This document shows positions 17,118 through 25,163 of a stretch of 34,324 bases of DNA, piece by piece. This DNA comes from Chlamydia trachomatis (GTDB lineage: Bacteria > Chlamydiota > Chlamydiia > Chlamydiales > Rhabdochlamydiaceae): the NCBI GenBank assembly GCA_945898205.1, contig CAMDHO010000024.1, forward strand, positions 1 through 34,324, given 5' to 3'. Every line of letters starts with the position of its first letter. The first letter of the stretch is position 1. The position numbers and the translations under genes were made by a program. The notes below the pieces were generated by a model. That model had not been told where the DNA came from. It did no database searches and was given only the letters and a program-made list of their open reading frames with translations.

Positions 17118-17199
17118 CCATTTTAAACTTTTTTGAATCGTTTGTCTGCATGTTGCTGACTCCTTTAGTTTAGCTAAAAGCGACAACTAGACTGACACA
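17118..17199 (-). mobile_element. IS3-like insertion-sequence left end (copy B)
   Basis: This is the inverted counterpart of 10450-10531, with 77 of 82 bases the same. The transposase ATG is at 17151-17149 on the minus strand, and only about ten further codons remain before the sequence changes into the upstream region of the AlbA_2 gene. The outer tip (TGTGTCAGTCTAG on the minus strand) faces away from the cassette. Confidence 0.6.
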
Positions 17200-17239
17200 G
17201 GGGGCTAAAGTATGCGCAAAAAATACTAGCATTGTGGAG

Positions 17240-17758
17240 TTAACTAGCCATCCGAATTAGCTTGACATCCACTTGAAATGGAGGGTGTTTTTCTTTTTTT
17301 GCTTTGGCTAAAGTTTTCGGAGTGACCTCTTCAAAAAGAGAGAGAAATTCCTTCGCGCTTAAATGTTTAAATAGATGCATGCGAATCTATAACTCTTGGG
17401 CATGAGCAACTTTTGCCTGTTCTTTTTCCCATTTGATAATTGTGGAATGAGATAGACCAAGATTTTCTCCAAATTCCGTAGTTGAAATTCCTAAAAATTT
17501 TCTCATAAATCTTATTTCGCTTCCTGTTAATGGATAAGGTTTATGGATAAGTCCGTTCAATACAAATAATTGGAGTTTATTCATGTCTATATCGATTATC
17601 CATTCCCCTAATACTTTTTTCATAGGGGCGTCAATAAGTTCAACTGGAAATCCTAATCCTTCCTATGTAAATGTTTCTTTTTTTATTTCCATATTTACAA
17701 CTACATTATTGTAATAATCGTCATTTCGCTTGTAAAAGCGATAATTACCCTGATATTT
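17240..17758 (-). pseudogene. HTH transcriptional regulator broken by two in-frame TAG codons
   Basis: One frame runs from 17758 to the TAA at 17240-17242, interrupted by TAG at 17663-17665 and 17387-17389. The segments read through as one protein. The first ends NNVVVNMEIKKETFT. The second starts EGLGFPVELIDAPMKKVLGE and contains an HTH of Cro/MqsA type: LTGSEIRFMRKFLGI, then TEFGENLGLSHSTIIKWEKE. The third, after HAQEL-stop-IR, reads MHLFKHLSAKEFLSLFEEVT. The 78-aa middle part (17387-17623) could still be made from its own ATG, and a 46-aa tail from 17380. The upstream side meets a TAA at about 17761, so the N-terminus is also lost. It resembles antitoxin-like regulators, but no intact toxin partner is visible. 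Confidence 0.6.
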
Positions 17759-17787
17759 TTAAGATCTTCTGTTTTTCCTTTAATAGC

Positions 17788-17970
17788 CTACTTCCAAGTT
17801 TGAAATTTATTATCAAACGATGTTTTATTAGTTTCATGAACCTCAGTTCTTAGTACATGGAGAGCATCGGACAAGTCAATATCATCTTTAGCCTGCTCTT
17901 CTGAGGCATACTTTGAAAGCCTATATGTTCCAATTTTGATAGGCTCTAAAATGTTCTTTCTAAGCTGCAC
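17788..17970 (-). CDS. Small hypothetical ORF upstream of the broken HTH gene
   Basis: A 60-aa frame (MQLRKNILEPIKIGTYRLSK at its start) has protein-like, charged, helical composition. It lies on the same strand just before the broken regulator but in a different frame. No ribosome-binding site is clear; the frame also has a GTG one codon earlier (17971-17973). It may be a remnant of a neighbouring or once-fused gene rather than a working one. Confidence 0.3.
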   Translation of the reverse strand: MQLRKNILEPIKIGTYRLSKYASEEQAKDDIDLSDALHVLRTEVHETNKTSFDNKFQTWK

Positions 17971-18240
17971 ATCTCTTTTCTTCTTAACAAGTGCCGGTAA
18001 CTTTTATTATAACATATGAACATATCGTCATAAAACACCATTATTTAACATGCTTGTTTTTAACGTTTTATATTTTTAACAAAAATACTTTTTCACATTT
18101 TAGAAGTTTAATTTTAAAGATAAATCACTGAGTGTTAAAATGCCGTAATAGCCGATTTCGACAGATTGAAATAGACTTCCCACATTTGACTTTGCTATTC
18201 ACAAAGACAAAGGTCTCCTTTTAGCGGGTAATAATCGAAC
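17971..18240. other. AT-rich intergenic stretch, no gene seen
   Basis: Very AT-rich DNA with no convincing coding frame or RNA. It separates the broken HTH locus from a duplicated fragment of the AlbA_2 gene (18241-18326). Short open stretches near 18180-18240 look like relics but I cannot assign them. Confidence 0.4.
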
Positions 18241-18326
18241 CCAACAACAATTTTTCCTCCATAGCGATTACAAAAACCGATAATAGACTTTGTCAAAGCG
18301 TGAGTTGTTTAGTCAATTAGACTGTC
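18241..18326 (-). repeat. Deleted second copy of the AlbA_2 gene 2 start and promoter
   Basis: 18241-18284 matches 16855-16898 (inside the gene, around codons 27-41) at 43 of 44 bases. 18294-18326 matches 17034-17066 (its promoter region) at 31 of 33. The 135 bases between these segments in the intact locus, including the start codon, are replaced by 9 bases here. It is a truncated direct duplicate in the same orientation. Confidence 0.75.
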
Positions 18327-18353
18327 AAAATAGGGATGACAGCGCATTTAATC

Positions 18354-18953
18354 CTATCTATCTTTTTTAGACTCAAGATATAAAAACTCAGAAGTTGAAT
18401 CTTCAATTCTATAAAAAGCTTCAATCATGCGATCTAGTTCAGGAAAGCAGATATTGCTCGATGTGTCTTGAGAGTTTAACTGTTGGATAGCTCTATGTAT
18501 TTTTCTATTAAATGGGATCTCATGTCTAATGGAATTTAAGCATCCAAGAGCTTTTTGTTGAATAGTAGCATCCAAATTTTTTTCATTAGCAGGTTGTAAA
18601 CAGTGTTTACAGATGGCTGAAATGGTCAATTCGCGAGCATTTGTAGCAAGATGTAAGAGAAGGATAATTTTTTGACGAGGAATATCTCCAAAAAGAAGTG
18701 TTTTCTTTTTATAAGGGAACATTGCAAAAAGGGATGTGTCTAGAGTGCTGGCTAGATTTTCTAGACTAGTTGCAACTTGCTCTGAATCACAAAAAAAGGC
18801 TTTTTGAGCAGCTTCGTAGGCATCGGATAGTTTATCGATGGTTGAAAGATTTTCAACCAATAGTTGAGTGTTTCTATAAACTTGATTTGCAGAAGGAAAA
18901 GCGCTGATAGCAGCAACTGCTCCAAGGCATGTTCGATTGATCTCGGGAATCAT
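18354..18953 (-). CDS. Hypothetical protein downstream of nadK
   Basis: This 199-aa protein matches no family I recognise. It is predicted to be largely helical, with several Cys and His residues (AICKHCLQPANEKN) that do not form a clear zinc motif. It has no signal peptide, although residues 8-20 are mildly hydrophobic (CLGAVAAISAF). The ATG at 18953 has a weak GAGAT site. It follows nadK by 48 bases on the same strand, so it may be the last gene of the xseA-xseB-dxs-nadK operon. It ends next to the accessory island. Chlamydia-specific or effector-like is possible but unproven. Confidence 0.55.
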   Translation of the reverse strand: MIPEINRTCLGAVAAISAFPSANQVYRNTQLLVENLSTIDKLSDAYEAAQKAFFCDSEQVATSLENLASTLDTSLFAMFPYKKKTLLFGDIPRQKIILLLHLATNARELTISAICKHCLQPANEKNLDATIQQKALGCLNSIRHEIPFNRKIHRAIQQLNSQDTSSNICFPELDRMIEAFYRIEDSTSEFLYLESKKDR

Positions 18954-19001
18954 TTTTTATCTCATTTTTTTATTATGATTTTATCTAGTAAAGACGACTG
19001 C

Positions 19002-19841
19002 TTACCTGAGCTTTCCAGACCAGCCTAATTTACTTCTTAGTGTAGAAAAGTAGTCTATTCGATCCAGGCTAATGAGTCGGAATTTCTTTTGAGATCGGGA
19101 GATTTTAAAGGTTTCTCCTGTTTTTAAGAAAAATTGATCGAGTCCGTCAGCACGAACTTCAACAGGTCCATATTCACTTAAGTATTGAATTTGGATTTCT
19201 TGATCTGCAGTTAAGACAATAGGCCTGTTGGAGATTGTATGAGCGCTAATCGGGGTGACGACTAGAGCATCGAGTCCTGGGCTTAAAATGGGGCCTCCGG
19301 CTGCTAAAGAATAGGCTGTAGATCCATTAGGGGTCGAGACAATAATCCCGTCGGCTTCAAAAGTATTCACGTAGACACCGTCTACGTGAATAGCAAGTTC
19401 TATAAGACTTGGATTTTGCGCTCTATGTATGACAATATCGTTCACGGCAAAGCATTTTTGTTTTAAGACCGATTCGCCATCAATCATAAGGCGGTTATGT
19501 ACCTTGTAATGGCCATTAAGAAGGTCAGTAAGACTTGGGTAGATATCAGAGATGGGAATGTCAGCCATGAATCCTAGGTGGCCTAGATTGATTCCTAAGA
19601 TAGGAGCGGTGATGTTTGGGTAATGGTGGACTAGTTGTAAAATAGTTCCATCGCCCCCCATTGAAATAATGCAGTGGATGTCTAGTGGGTTGACAGCTGA
19701 GATTTTTTTTGTGTTGAATTCTTCCGCTTGTTTTTCTTCCATGACAATAGTGACATTATGAGTCTTGAAAAACTCTATAACTCCTAAGGATAGTTCCTGA
19801 TACTGCTGTTTAGTTGTATTAGTAAAAAGAGCGATGATCAT
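19002..19841 (-). CDS. nadK: NAD kinase
   Basis: NAD kinase phosphorylates NAD to NADP. The 279-aa protein shows the catalytic/nucleotide loop GGDGT at 62-66 ([14 protein letters not shown]), [16 protein letters not shown], the [12 protein letters not shown] region and the NAD-binding [16 protein letters not shown] motif. Length is normal. Its ATG overlaps the dxs stop by four bases (ATGA arrangement, 19838-19841), a sign of translational coupling. Stop is TAA. Confidence 0.96.
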   Translation of the reverse strand: MIIALFTNTTKQQYQELSLGVIEFFKTHNVTIVMEEKQAEEFNTKKISAVNPLDIHCIISMGGDGTILQLVHHYPNITAPILGINLGHLGFMADIPISDIYPSLTDLLNGHYKVHNRLMIDGESVLKQKCFAVNDIVIHRAQNPSLIELAIHVDGVYVNTFEADGIIVSTPNGSTAYSLAAGGPILSPGLDALVVTPISAHTISNRPIVLTADQEIQIQYLSEYGPVEVRADGLDQFFLKTGETFKISRSQKKFRLISLDRIDYFSTLRSKLGWSGKLR

Positions 19842-21742
19842 AATGTTGAACCAATTAAAGAAGAGCTGGTTAAAGAACTAAATTCTTGAAGGATTTTTGA
19901 GTAAATTTGATCGGGAGTCATCCCGATTTCTGAAAGAACTTCTGTGTGGCTTCCTTGCTCTAAGAAACTATCGGGGATGCCGATATTTAGTATATGAAGT
20001 GAGGAGATGTGATTTTGTGATATAAAAGAGTTTAAAGCTGAAGCTAAACCGCCGTTTAAGGAATGTTCTTCTAACGTAACAACATGAGAGTGGGAAGAAA
20101 GAAGTCGTAAAAAAAGGTTATTATCTAGGGGTTTAACAAAGATGGGATCGACAACAGTTGCTTTTATTCCATGGTTTTTTAGTTTTTCTTCTACGGCAAG
20201 GGCTATAAGGCTCATATAACCAAGGCCAATAATAACAAGTTCGGAGCCTTCGACAAGAACTTCTCCGATCCCTAAGGAACGGTGTTGAAGGGGTCGAGAG
20301 CTGTCTTCTGTGGTCATATTTGGATATCGAATGGCGGTAGGGCGATTCCAGGAAAAGCTGCTTTCTAAAAGTTCTTTTAGAAGCTGTCCATTTCTTGGTT
20401 GGCATATGACCATATTTGGCATGGCTTGTAAAAAGCTTATATCATAAATGCCGTGGTGAGTAGAACCGTCTGGAGCTGAGAGCCCCCCTCTGTCAATAGC
20501 AAAGACAACAGGAATTTCTTGTAAGCAAACATCGTGAAATAGGTTATCAAAAGCCCTTTGTAAAAAAGTAGCATAGATGCTGCAGACAACTTTTAACTTT
20601 TTATTGTGGGCAATACCTCCGCAAAAGGTCACAGCATGTCCTTCTGCAATGCCCACATCAAGGCAACGATCTGGGAATCTTTCCATGAATTTTTCTAAGC
20701 AAGACCCTGATGGCATAGCAGGCGTTACAGCAATTAAAAAGGGGTCTTTTTCTGCCATATGCAAAATGTGCTGCCCAAATACTTGAGGGAAGCTAAGGGA
20801 AGGTGAAGTGGCGTGAAAAAGGCCTGTTTCTTTGTCAAAGGGTTTGCATCCGTGATAAGGGGTAGGATTGTCAATAGCGGTAGCCATTCCTTTTCCCTTG
20901 GTGGTAAGAACGTGCAATAAGATAGGTTTATTGGTGTCTTTAAGAGCTTCGAGAGTGTCTATGAGCTTTCCGATGTCATGGCCGTCAATGGGGCCGACAT
21001 AAGAAAGTCCAAATTGTTCGAAAAAAGGAGCTGTACTTACCAAATTTTTAAGGGATTCTGCGACTTTATGTCCTTTTTTTGCTAAAAATTCTCCAAAATT
21101 GGGGATTTTTAAAAGAAGGTTTTCCACTTCATTAAATATTTTATTTGAGGTTGGATTTGAAAGAAATCTACTTAAAATATTAGTAATGGCGCCTACATTT
21201 TGAGAAATTGACATATTGTTGTCGTTGAGGATAACAATCATTTTCTGTAATTCTTTTGGAATATTATTCAAAGCTTCTAAGGTAAGTCCGCAAGTTAAAG
21301 AGGCATCTCCTAAAATGGGAATCACATGATAGTTTTGTTTTGTCAGGTCTCTTGCTTTACATACTCCTAAGGCAAGTGAAAGAGCTGTGCCCGCATGACC
21401 TGCCAGGAAATGGTCATGTTTTGATTCTTTAGGATGGCTAAATCCACAAAGGCCTTTAAATTTACGGATTAGAGGGAATTTGCCTTGTCTGCCAGTGAGT
21501 AATTTATGAGTATAGGTTTGGTGACTGACATCAAAAATAAATTTATCTTCTGGAGAGTTGAATACAAAATGTAAAGCGATAGAAAGCTCAACAATACCTA
21601 AATTAGAACCGAGGTGCCCTCCGTTAATAGAGAGAACGTCGATAATAGTTTGACGGATATCCGCTGCTAATAGTTTAAGTTCTGAGAGGTTAAAAGATTG
21701 AAGATCTTCGGGAGAATGGACTTTTTGCAGATAGGAAGTCAT
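19838..21742 (-). CDS. dxs: 1-deoxy-D-xylulose-5-phosphate synthase
   Basis: DXS condenses pyruvate and glyceraldehyde-3-phosphate, the first step of the MEP isoprenoid pathway, using thiamine diphosphate. The 634-aa protein has the ThDP motif [16 protein letters not shown] (near 145), [21 protein letters not shown], the transketolase pyrimidine domain with [16 protein letters not shown] and [20 protein letters not shown], and the C-terminal transketolase domain. The canonical GDGA is GDAS here, which I think is tolerated in chlamydial versions. It lies 9 bases after xseB, in the xseA-xseB-dxs order known from chlamydiae, and overlaps nadK. Confidence 0.96.
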   Translation of the reverse strand: MTSYLQKVHSPEDLQSFNLSELKLLAADIRQTIIDVLSINGGHLGSNLGIVELSIALHFVFNSPEDKFIFDVSHQTYTHKLLTGRQGKFPLIRKFKGLCGFSHPKESKHDHFLAGHAGTALSLALGVCKARDLTKQNYHVIPILGDASLTCGLTLEALNNIPKELQKMIVILNDNNMSISQNVGAITNILSRFLSNPTSNKIFNEVENLLLKIPNFGEFLAKKGHKVAESLKNLVSTAPFFEQFGLSYVGPIDGHDIGKLIDTLEALKDTNKPILLHVLTTKGKGMATAIDNPTPYHGCKPFDKETGLFHATSPSLSFPQVFGQHILHMAEKDPFLIAVTPAMPSGSCLEKFMERFPDRCLDVGIAEGHAVTFCGGIAHNKKLKVVCSIYATFLQRAFDNLFHDVCLQEIPVVFAIDRGGLSAPDGSTHHGIYDISFLQAMPNMVICQPRNGQLLKELLESSFSWNRPTAIRYPNMTTEDSSRPLQHRSLGIGEVLVEGSELVIIGLGYMSLIALAVEEKLKNHGIKATVVDPIFVKPLDNNLFLRLLSSHSHVVTLEEHSLNGGLASALNSFISQNHISSLHILNIGIPDSFLEQGSHTEVLSEIGMTPDQIYSKILQEFSSLTSSSLIGSTL

Positions 21743-21751
21743 AATATTATT

Positions 21752-22027
21752 CTAGCCTCGAAACGTAGGTAAGGAAGGAGAGAAAGATTCTGTTAAGGCT
21801 GTGCCATTTGAGGAGAGTTGGAGGTCGCCTTCTCGGTTTTTAACAAGCATTTCAATTTTTGTTTCGGCTTGGCTGAGTCTTTTATTGCAAAGGTGGATCA
21901 AAGAGTCGGCTTCTTCGTAAAGACGGATGGATTCGTCTAGGGCTAAGGCCCCTGAGTTCATTTTCTCTAAAATTTCTTCTAAACGAGAAAATGCGTTTTC
22001 AAATGTTAATATACTAGGCTCTGTCAT
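21752..22027 (-). CDS. xseB: Exodeoxyribonuclease VII small subunit
   Basis: The 91-aa protein has the family core [20 protein letters not shown], then [20 protein letters not shown]: two helices that pack on the large subunit XseA. The ATG directly follows the xseA TAG with no gap, so translation is probably coupled. The C-terminal roughly 20 residues are less conserved. Stop is TAG. Confidence 0.93.
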   Translation of the reverse strand: MTEPSILTFENAFSRLEEILEKMNSGALALDESIRLYEEADSLIHLCNKRLSQAETKIEMLVKNREGDLQLSSNGTALTESFSPSLPTFRG

Positions 22028-23428
22028 CTAAATAATTTCCTCTACTTTTACTTTGACTTGTCCGTCGTGGAATCTGATTTTAAGAGTTTGGGAAGGAGTT
22101 ATCTCTTTAGATGAAAGGATAACTGATTCATTATTTTCCGAAAAGAGAATGCAATAGCCCTTAGTCAAAAGATTTTTAGGGTCAATGGATTGAAGATGAG
22201 AGATAACCCTTGTAAGGTTCTCTTTTTTCTTCTCTAAAAGAAGGTGTAAAAAAAAAGCTAATTTACGTCTTTTTACATCTTCTTCGAGTCTGATTTTGTG
22301 TGTTTTTATTTTTTGCAGTAAGCTAGTTTCTATGTTTTTTTGCAAAGAAGCAAACTTTTCTTTCCATAATCGAATTTGATAAGAGGGTTCTAAAAGCTTT
22401 TTTTGTTTTTCAAGAGATAAAAGTTCTGCTTTTTTTTGCCTAAGCAGCGATGTTCCGTAAGAAGTCAGCCTCCCTTTGACTTCATCAAGACCTTGAAAGC
22501 TTTTAGCAAGAAGGAGATAGGGGGAGCAGATGTAGGGGTTTTTTAACTTGCCCTGTATTTGACCTCTTAATCTGAGGAGTAAAGATGTAGTTTGACGATC
22601 TATCTGCTTTTCACATTGAAGTAAAAATTTAAATTGTTGCTCTTTTTCTGCGATGACGAGCTCTGCAGCTGCTGAAGGGGTTGGGGCTCTTACATCCGCC
22701 ACGAAGTCGCTTAAAGAAAAATCGGTTTCATGACCTACAGCAGAGATAATGGGTATATGAGAGTTTAAAATCGCTTGGACAACAATGTCTTCGTTAAAGG
22801 CCCAAAGATCTTCTAAGCTGCCTCCTCCTCTTCCCACAATGAGGACATCTGCTAAGTTGTATTGGTTAAATTGGTTAATAGCTTTGGCTATCTCTTCTTT
22901 AGCCCCGTCTCCTTGTACCTTGACAGGGGACAGGATAAGGTGAAATCCGGAGTGTCTTCTTTCTAGGATTTGAAGAATATCTTGAATGACGGCACCTGTT
23001 GGGCTTGTAATGACTCCGATGGTTTTTGGAAACAGTGGAAGCTTTTTTTTTCTTTGGGGATCAAAATACCCAAGGGCCAGCATTTGTTTTTTTCTTTCGT
23101 GAAGTTTAGCTAAAAGATCCCCTTCTCCTTGATATTGAATGGTTTTTACTAAAATTTGATAACTACCTCTTGGGGAGTAGACAGACAGGTCCCCTTGAAT
23201 GACTAGTTGGTTGCCATCTTGTGGAAGTTTGGTGAGTCCGCGGGTAGATCCTTTAAAAAGAACAGCGGAGATTTGAGATCCGGCGTCTTTTAAGGTAAAA
23301 TAGATGTGACCAGATGCTTGTATTTTTAAATTGATTACTTCTCCACGGACGCTAACTGTCCCTAGATTGCCTTCAAGTTGTTTTTTGATCTCTTGAGTGA
23401 GCTCGGATACACTTAAAATTTTCATCAT
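22028..23428 (-). CDS. xseA: Exodeoxyribonuclease VII large subunit
   Basis: Exonuclease VII degrades single-stranded DNA from both ends. The 466-aa protein has the N-terminal OB-fold (VSVRGEVINLKIQASGHIYF), the catalytic domain with PTGAVIQDILQILERRH, IVGRGGGSLEDLWAFNED and SAVGHETDFSLSDFVADVRA, then PTPSAAAEL, followed by a long coiled-coil region (about 270-400). The start is ATG at 23428 or the next ATG at 23425; no strong ribosome-binding site is visible. It is the first gene of the minus-strand operon and is divergent from tpiA. Confidence 0.95.
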   Translation of the reverse strand: MMKILSVSELTQEIKKQLEGNLGTVSVRGEVINLKIQASGHIYFTLKDAGSQISAVLFKGSTRGLTKLPQDGNQLVIQGDLSVYSPRGSYQILVKTIQYQGEGDLLAKLHERKKQMLALGYFDPQRKKKLPLFPKTIGVITSPTGAVIQDILQILERRHSGFHLILSPVKVQGDGAKEEIAKAINQFNQYNLADVLIVGRGGGSLEDLWAFNEDIVVQAILNSHIPIISAVGHETDFSLSDFVADVRAPTPSAAAELVIAEKEQQFKFLLQCEKQIDRQTTSLLLRLRGQIQGKLKNPYICSPYLLLAKSFQGLDEVKGRLTSYGTSLLRQKKAELLSLEKQKKLLEPSYQIRLWKEKFASLQKNIETSLLQKIKTHKIRLEEDVKRRKLAFFLHLLLEKKKENLTRVISHLQSIDPKNLLTKGYCILFSENNESVILSSKEITPSQTLKIRFHDGQVKVKVEEII

Positions 23429-23510
23429 AGTTTTTTAGTAAATCTCTTGCTTTAGAACAATGAGCTTGGATATGATAATGCCTTTAAGTCAATATAATTT
23501 CTGGTATTTT

Positions 23511-24266
23511 GTGCGGAAGACGATCATTGCAGGCAATTGGAAAATGCATAAGACCTTTGCGGAAGCTAAAGAGTTTATGCGTGATTTTCTATCAAAACTT
23601 TCTTTTTCTACAAACTCTAGTATCCTTCTAGCTCCACCTTTTCCCCTATTAGCCCCTATGGTTGAATGGGCAAAAGATTCTGCGATAGATATTGGGGTTC
23701 AAAATATTCATGATCTGGAACAAGGAGCCTTTACAGGCGAAGTTTCTGCTAAGCTTGTAAAGGAAATGGGAGCTCAGTTTGTTTTAATAGGACACTCAGA
23801 AAGACGGCAACTTTTTCATGAGCAAGGGGACTGGATCCGTAGAAAAATTAAAAGAGCTCTTGAAACTGATTTACAACCAATCCTATGCGTAGGAGAAACT
23901 TTAGAAGAAAGAGAGTCTAGACAGATGCAAGTGACATTGCAAAAGCAGATTCATGAAGCACTAGAGGGTCTTTCTGCACAGGAAGTTTCTAAAATTATCA
24001 TTGCATATGAGCCTGTTTGGGCTATAGGAACAGGGAAGCATGCCACTTCCGAAATAGCTGAAGAGGCGCACTTGTTTTGCCGATCTCAAATTTCTGAAAG
24101 ATGGGGATCTGATGTAAGTTCAAATCTATCTATTCTTTATGGAGGGTCAGTCAATGGAGGGAATGCAAAATCGCTTATGCAGCAAAAAAACATTGATGGC
24201 GTTCTTGTTGGAGGAGCTTCCTTAGAAGTCGATTCCTTTTTGCAAATCATTCAATACAATCAATAG
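23511..24266 (+). CDS. tpiA: Triosephosphate isomerase
   Basis: TpiA interconverts dihydroxyacetone phosphate and glyceraldehyde-3-phosphate. The GTG at 23511 gives 251 aa and begins VRKTIIAGNWKMHKT, exactly the family start; the upstream ATG at 23460 would add 17 unrelated residues. The catalytic Lys is in GNWKM, the catalytic His in LIGHSERR, and the catalytic Glu in AYEPVWAIGTGK. The phosphate-binding ILYGGSVNGGNA is present. A TATAAT at 23493-23498 would place transcription only a few bases before the GTG; this is a weak hint of a very short leader. It is divergent from xseA and upstream of secG and def. Stop is TAG. Confidence 0.95.
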   Translation: MRKTIIAGNWKMHKTFAEAKEFMRDFLSKLSFSTNSSILLAPPFPLLAPMVEWAKDSAIDIGVQNIHDLEQGAFTGEVSAKLVKEMGAQFVLIGHSERRQLFHEQGDWIRRKIKRALETDLQPILCVGETLEERESRQMQVTLQKQIHEALEGLSAQEVSKIIIAYEPVWAIGTGKHATSEIAEEAHLFCRSQISERWGSDVSSNLSILYGGSVNGGNAKSLMQQKNIDGVLVGGASLEVDSFLQIIQYNQ

Positions 24267-24276
24267 GAAAGTGTCT

Positions 24277-24567
24277 ATGGGTTTTTTATTTTATTTGAGC
24301 TTAACTGTGTTCTTGGTCATTACAGCTGTTCTTTGTCTTGCGATTTTAGTGCAAGAGAGTAAAAGTTTAGGTCTTGGAGCTTCTTTTGGAGGCGATTCAG
24401 GAGATTCTTTATTTGGAACATCTACTGCAGATGTATTAAAAAAGTTTACAGCATGGCTTAGTGTTTGTTTTCTTGTTTTTTGTGTATTTCTTTCTATCTG
24501 GTCAGAATCAAGTTCTAAAACCAGTAAAGAACCCATCCCGTATACGATAGAAGAGGTAGGGTCTTAA
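24277..24567 (+). CDS. secG: Protein-export membrane protein SecG
   Basis: SecG is the small subunit of the SecYEG translocon. The ATG at 24277, with AGGAAAG upstream, gives 96 aa; a GTG at 24271 is the alternative. Two membrane helices (about 3-24 and 56-76) flank the family signature LGLGASFGGDSGDSLFGTST. The tail is polar. It lies 10 bases after tpiA and its stop nearly touches the def start (TAATAATG), so tpiA-secG-def is probably one operon. Confidence 0.9.
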   Translation: MGFLFYLSLTVFLVITAVLCLAILVQESKSLGLGASFGGDSGDSLFGTSTADVLKKFTAWLSVCFLVFCVFLSIWSESSSKTSKEPIPYTIEEVGS

Positions 24568-24569
24568 TA

Positions 24570-25100
24570 ATGTTGCTGCCTATTCGTTATTATGGGGATG
24601 CCGTCTTAAGGGCTCGATGTTTGCCAGTTGGTGAGATTACTGAAGAGATTCGAGAGCTAGTAAGAAATATGATTGAAACAATGGATGCCTCTAAAGGCAT
24701 TGGGTTAGCAGCTCCTCAAGTTGGATATCCCATTCGTCTTTTTGTTCTTAGGAACTATATAGAGTCTGCTGAGGGAGATCTTACTTTTTCAGAGCCTTTT
24801 GTCTTCATTAACCCTATTTTGTCTAATCCTAGTCTAAAAAAAGAGTCTGATACGGAAGGGTGTCTTTCTATTCCTGGTATTCGAGAGGAAGTGGCTAGAC
24901 CTTTAAAAATACGCATTGAAGCTGTTAACTTAGAAGGGATTCCTTTTGCTGAAGAGGTAGAGGGGTATAATGCAAGAGTCCGTATGCATGAAAATGACCA
25001 TCTTAATGGGGTGTTATTTATCGACCGTGTTGATTTACGTAAGCGCAAAAAACTAGAACTTCCTTTGAAAGAGATCCAAAAAAAATACCACATATCTTAA
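24570..25100 (+). CDS. def: Peptide deformylase
   Basis: Def removes the formyl group from new proteins. The 176-aa protein has all three motifs: GIGLAAPQVG (43-52), EGCLSIPG (metal Cys near 98) and MHENDHLNG (metal-binding His pair in HExxH near 140). The last is normally QHExDHLxG, so Met before the first His is a small deviation. The start follows the secG stop by two bases. A strong terminator follows at 25125-25151. Confidence 0.96.
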   Translation: MLLPIRYYGDAVLRARCLPVGEITEEIRELVRNMIETMDASKGIGLAAPQVGYPIRLFVLRNYIESAEGDLTFSEPFVFINPILSNPSLKKESDTEGCLSIPGIREEVARPLKIRIEAVNLEGIPFAEEVEGYNARVRMHENDHLNGVLFIDRVDLRKRKKLELPLKEIQKKYHIS

Positions 25101-25124
25101 AAAATCAGATTTGACCTGTAAATG

Positions 25125-25151
25125 ACAAAGGAGCCCATAAGGCTCCTTTGT
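25125..25151. terminator. Terminator between def and the 25164-26246 gene
   Basis: ACAAAGGAGCC (25125-25135), a 5-base loop and GGCTCCTTTGT (25141-25151) make a perfect 11-bp stem. T-rich DNA follows on the plus strand. It lies between two convergent genes and probably serves both. Confidence 0.85.
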
Positions 25152-25163
25152 GGTTTGTTTTGT

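Larger units (their letters stand above)
10450..17199. mobile_element. Cassette bounded by inverted insertion-sequence ends
   Basis: The same 82-base IS end is present at 10450-10531 (reading right) and 17118-17199 (reading left), with five mismatches. Both retain the outer tip and the first codons of a transposase and are truncated inward. The enclosed 6.6 kb holds two AlbA_2-type genes, recQ and a SEC-C gene. The arrangement resembles a degraded composite transposon. I see no target-site duplication next to the outer tips (short C-runs flank both), so movement as a unit is inferred, not shown. Confidence 0.4.

Noticed and set aside
10450-17199. Intact composite transposon with working transposase
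   Set aside because: Both IS copies are truncated to at most about 165 bases and no transposase is complete; no target duplication is visible.
1-17758. Possible recoding of TAG as an amino acid, because the internal stops in the porin, IscB and HTH frames are all TAG
   Set aside because: At least seven genes that look intact (xseA, xseB, tpiA, maf, the HEAT gene, the AAA ATPase gene and the 18354 gene) end in TAG. xseA read-through would fuse it to xseB. Ordinary nonsense mutations or sequence errors are simpler.
20133-20405. 90-aa minus-strand ORF inside dxs, and similar overlapping frames across mutS, dnaG, xseA, lptD and the HEAT gene
   Set aside because: They overlap well-supported genes in other frames, have biased composition and no ribosome-binding sites.
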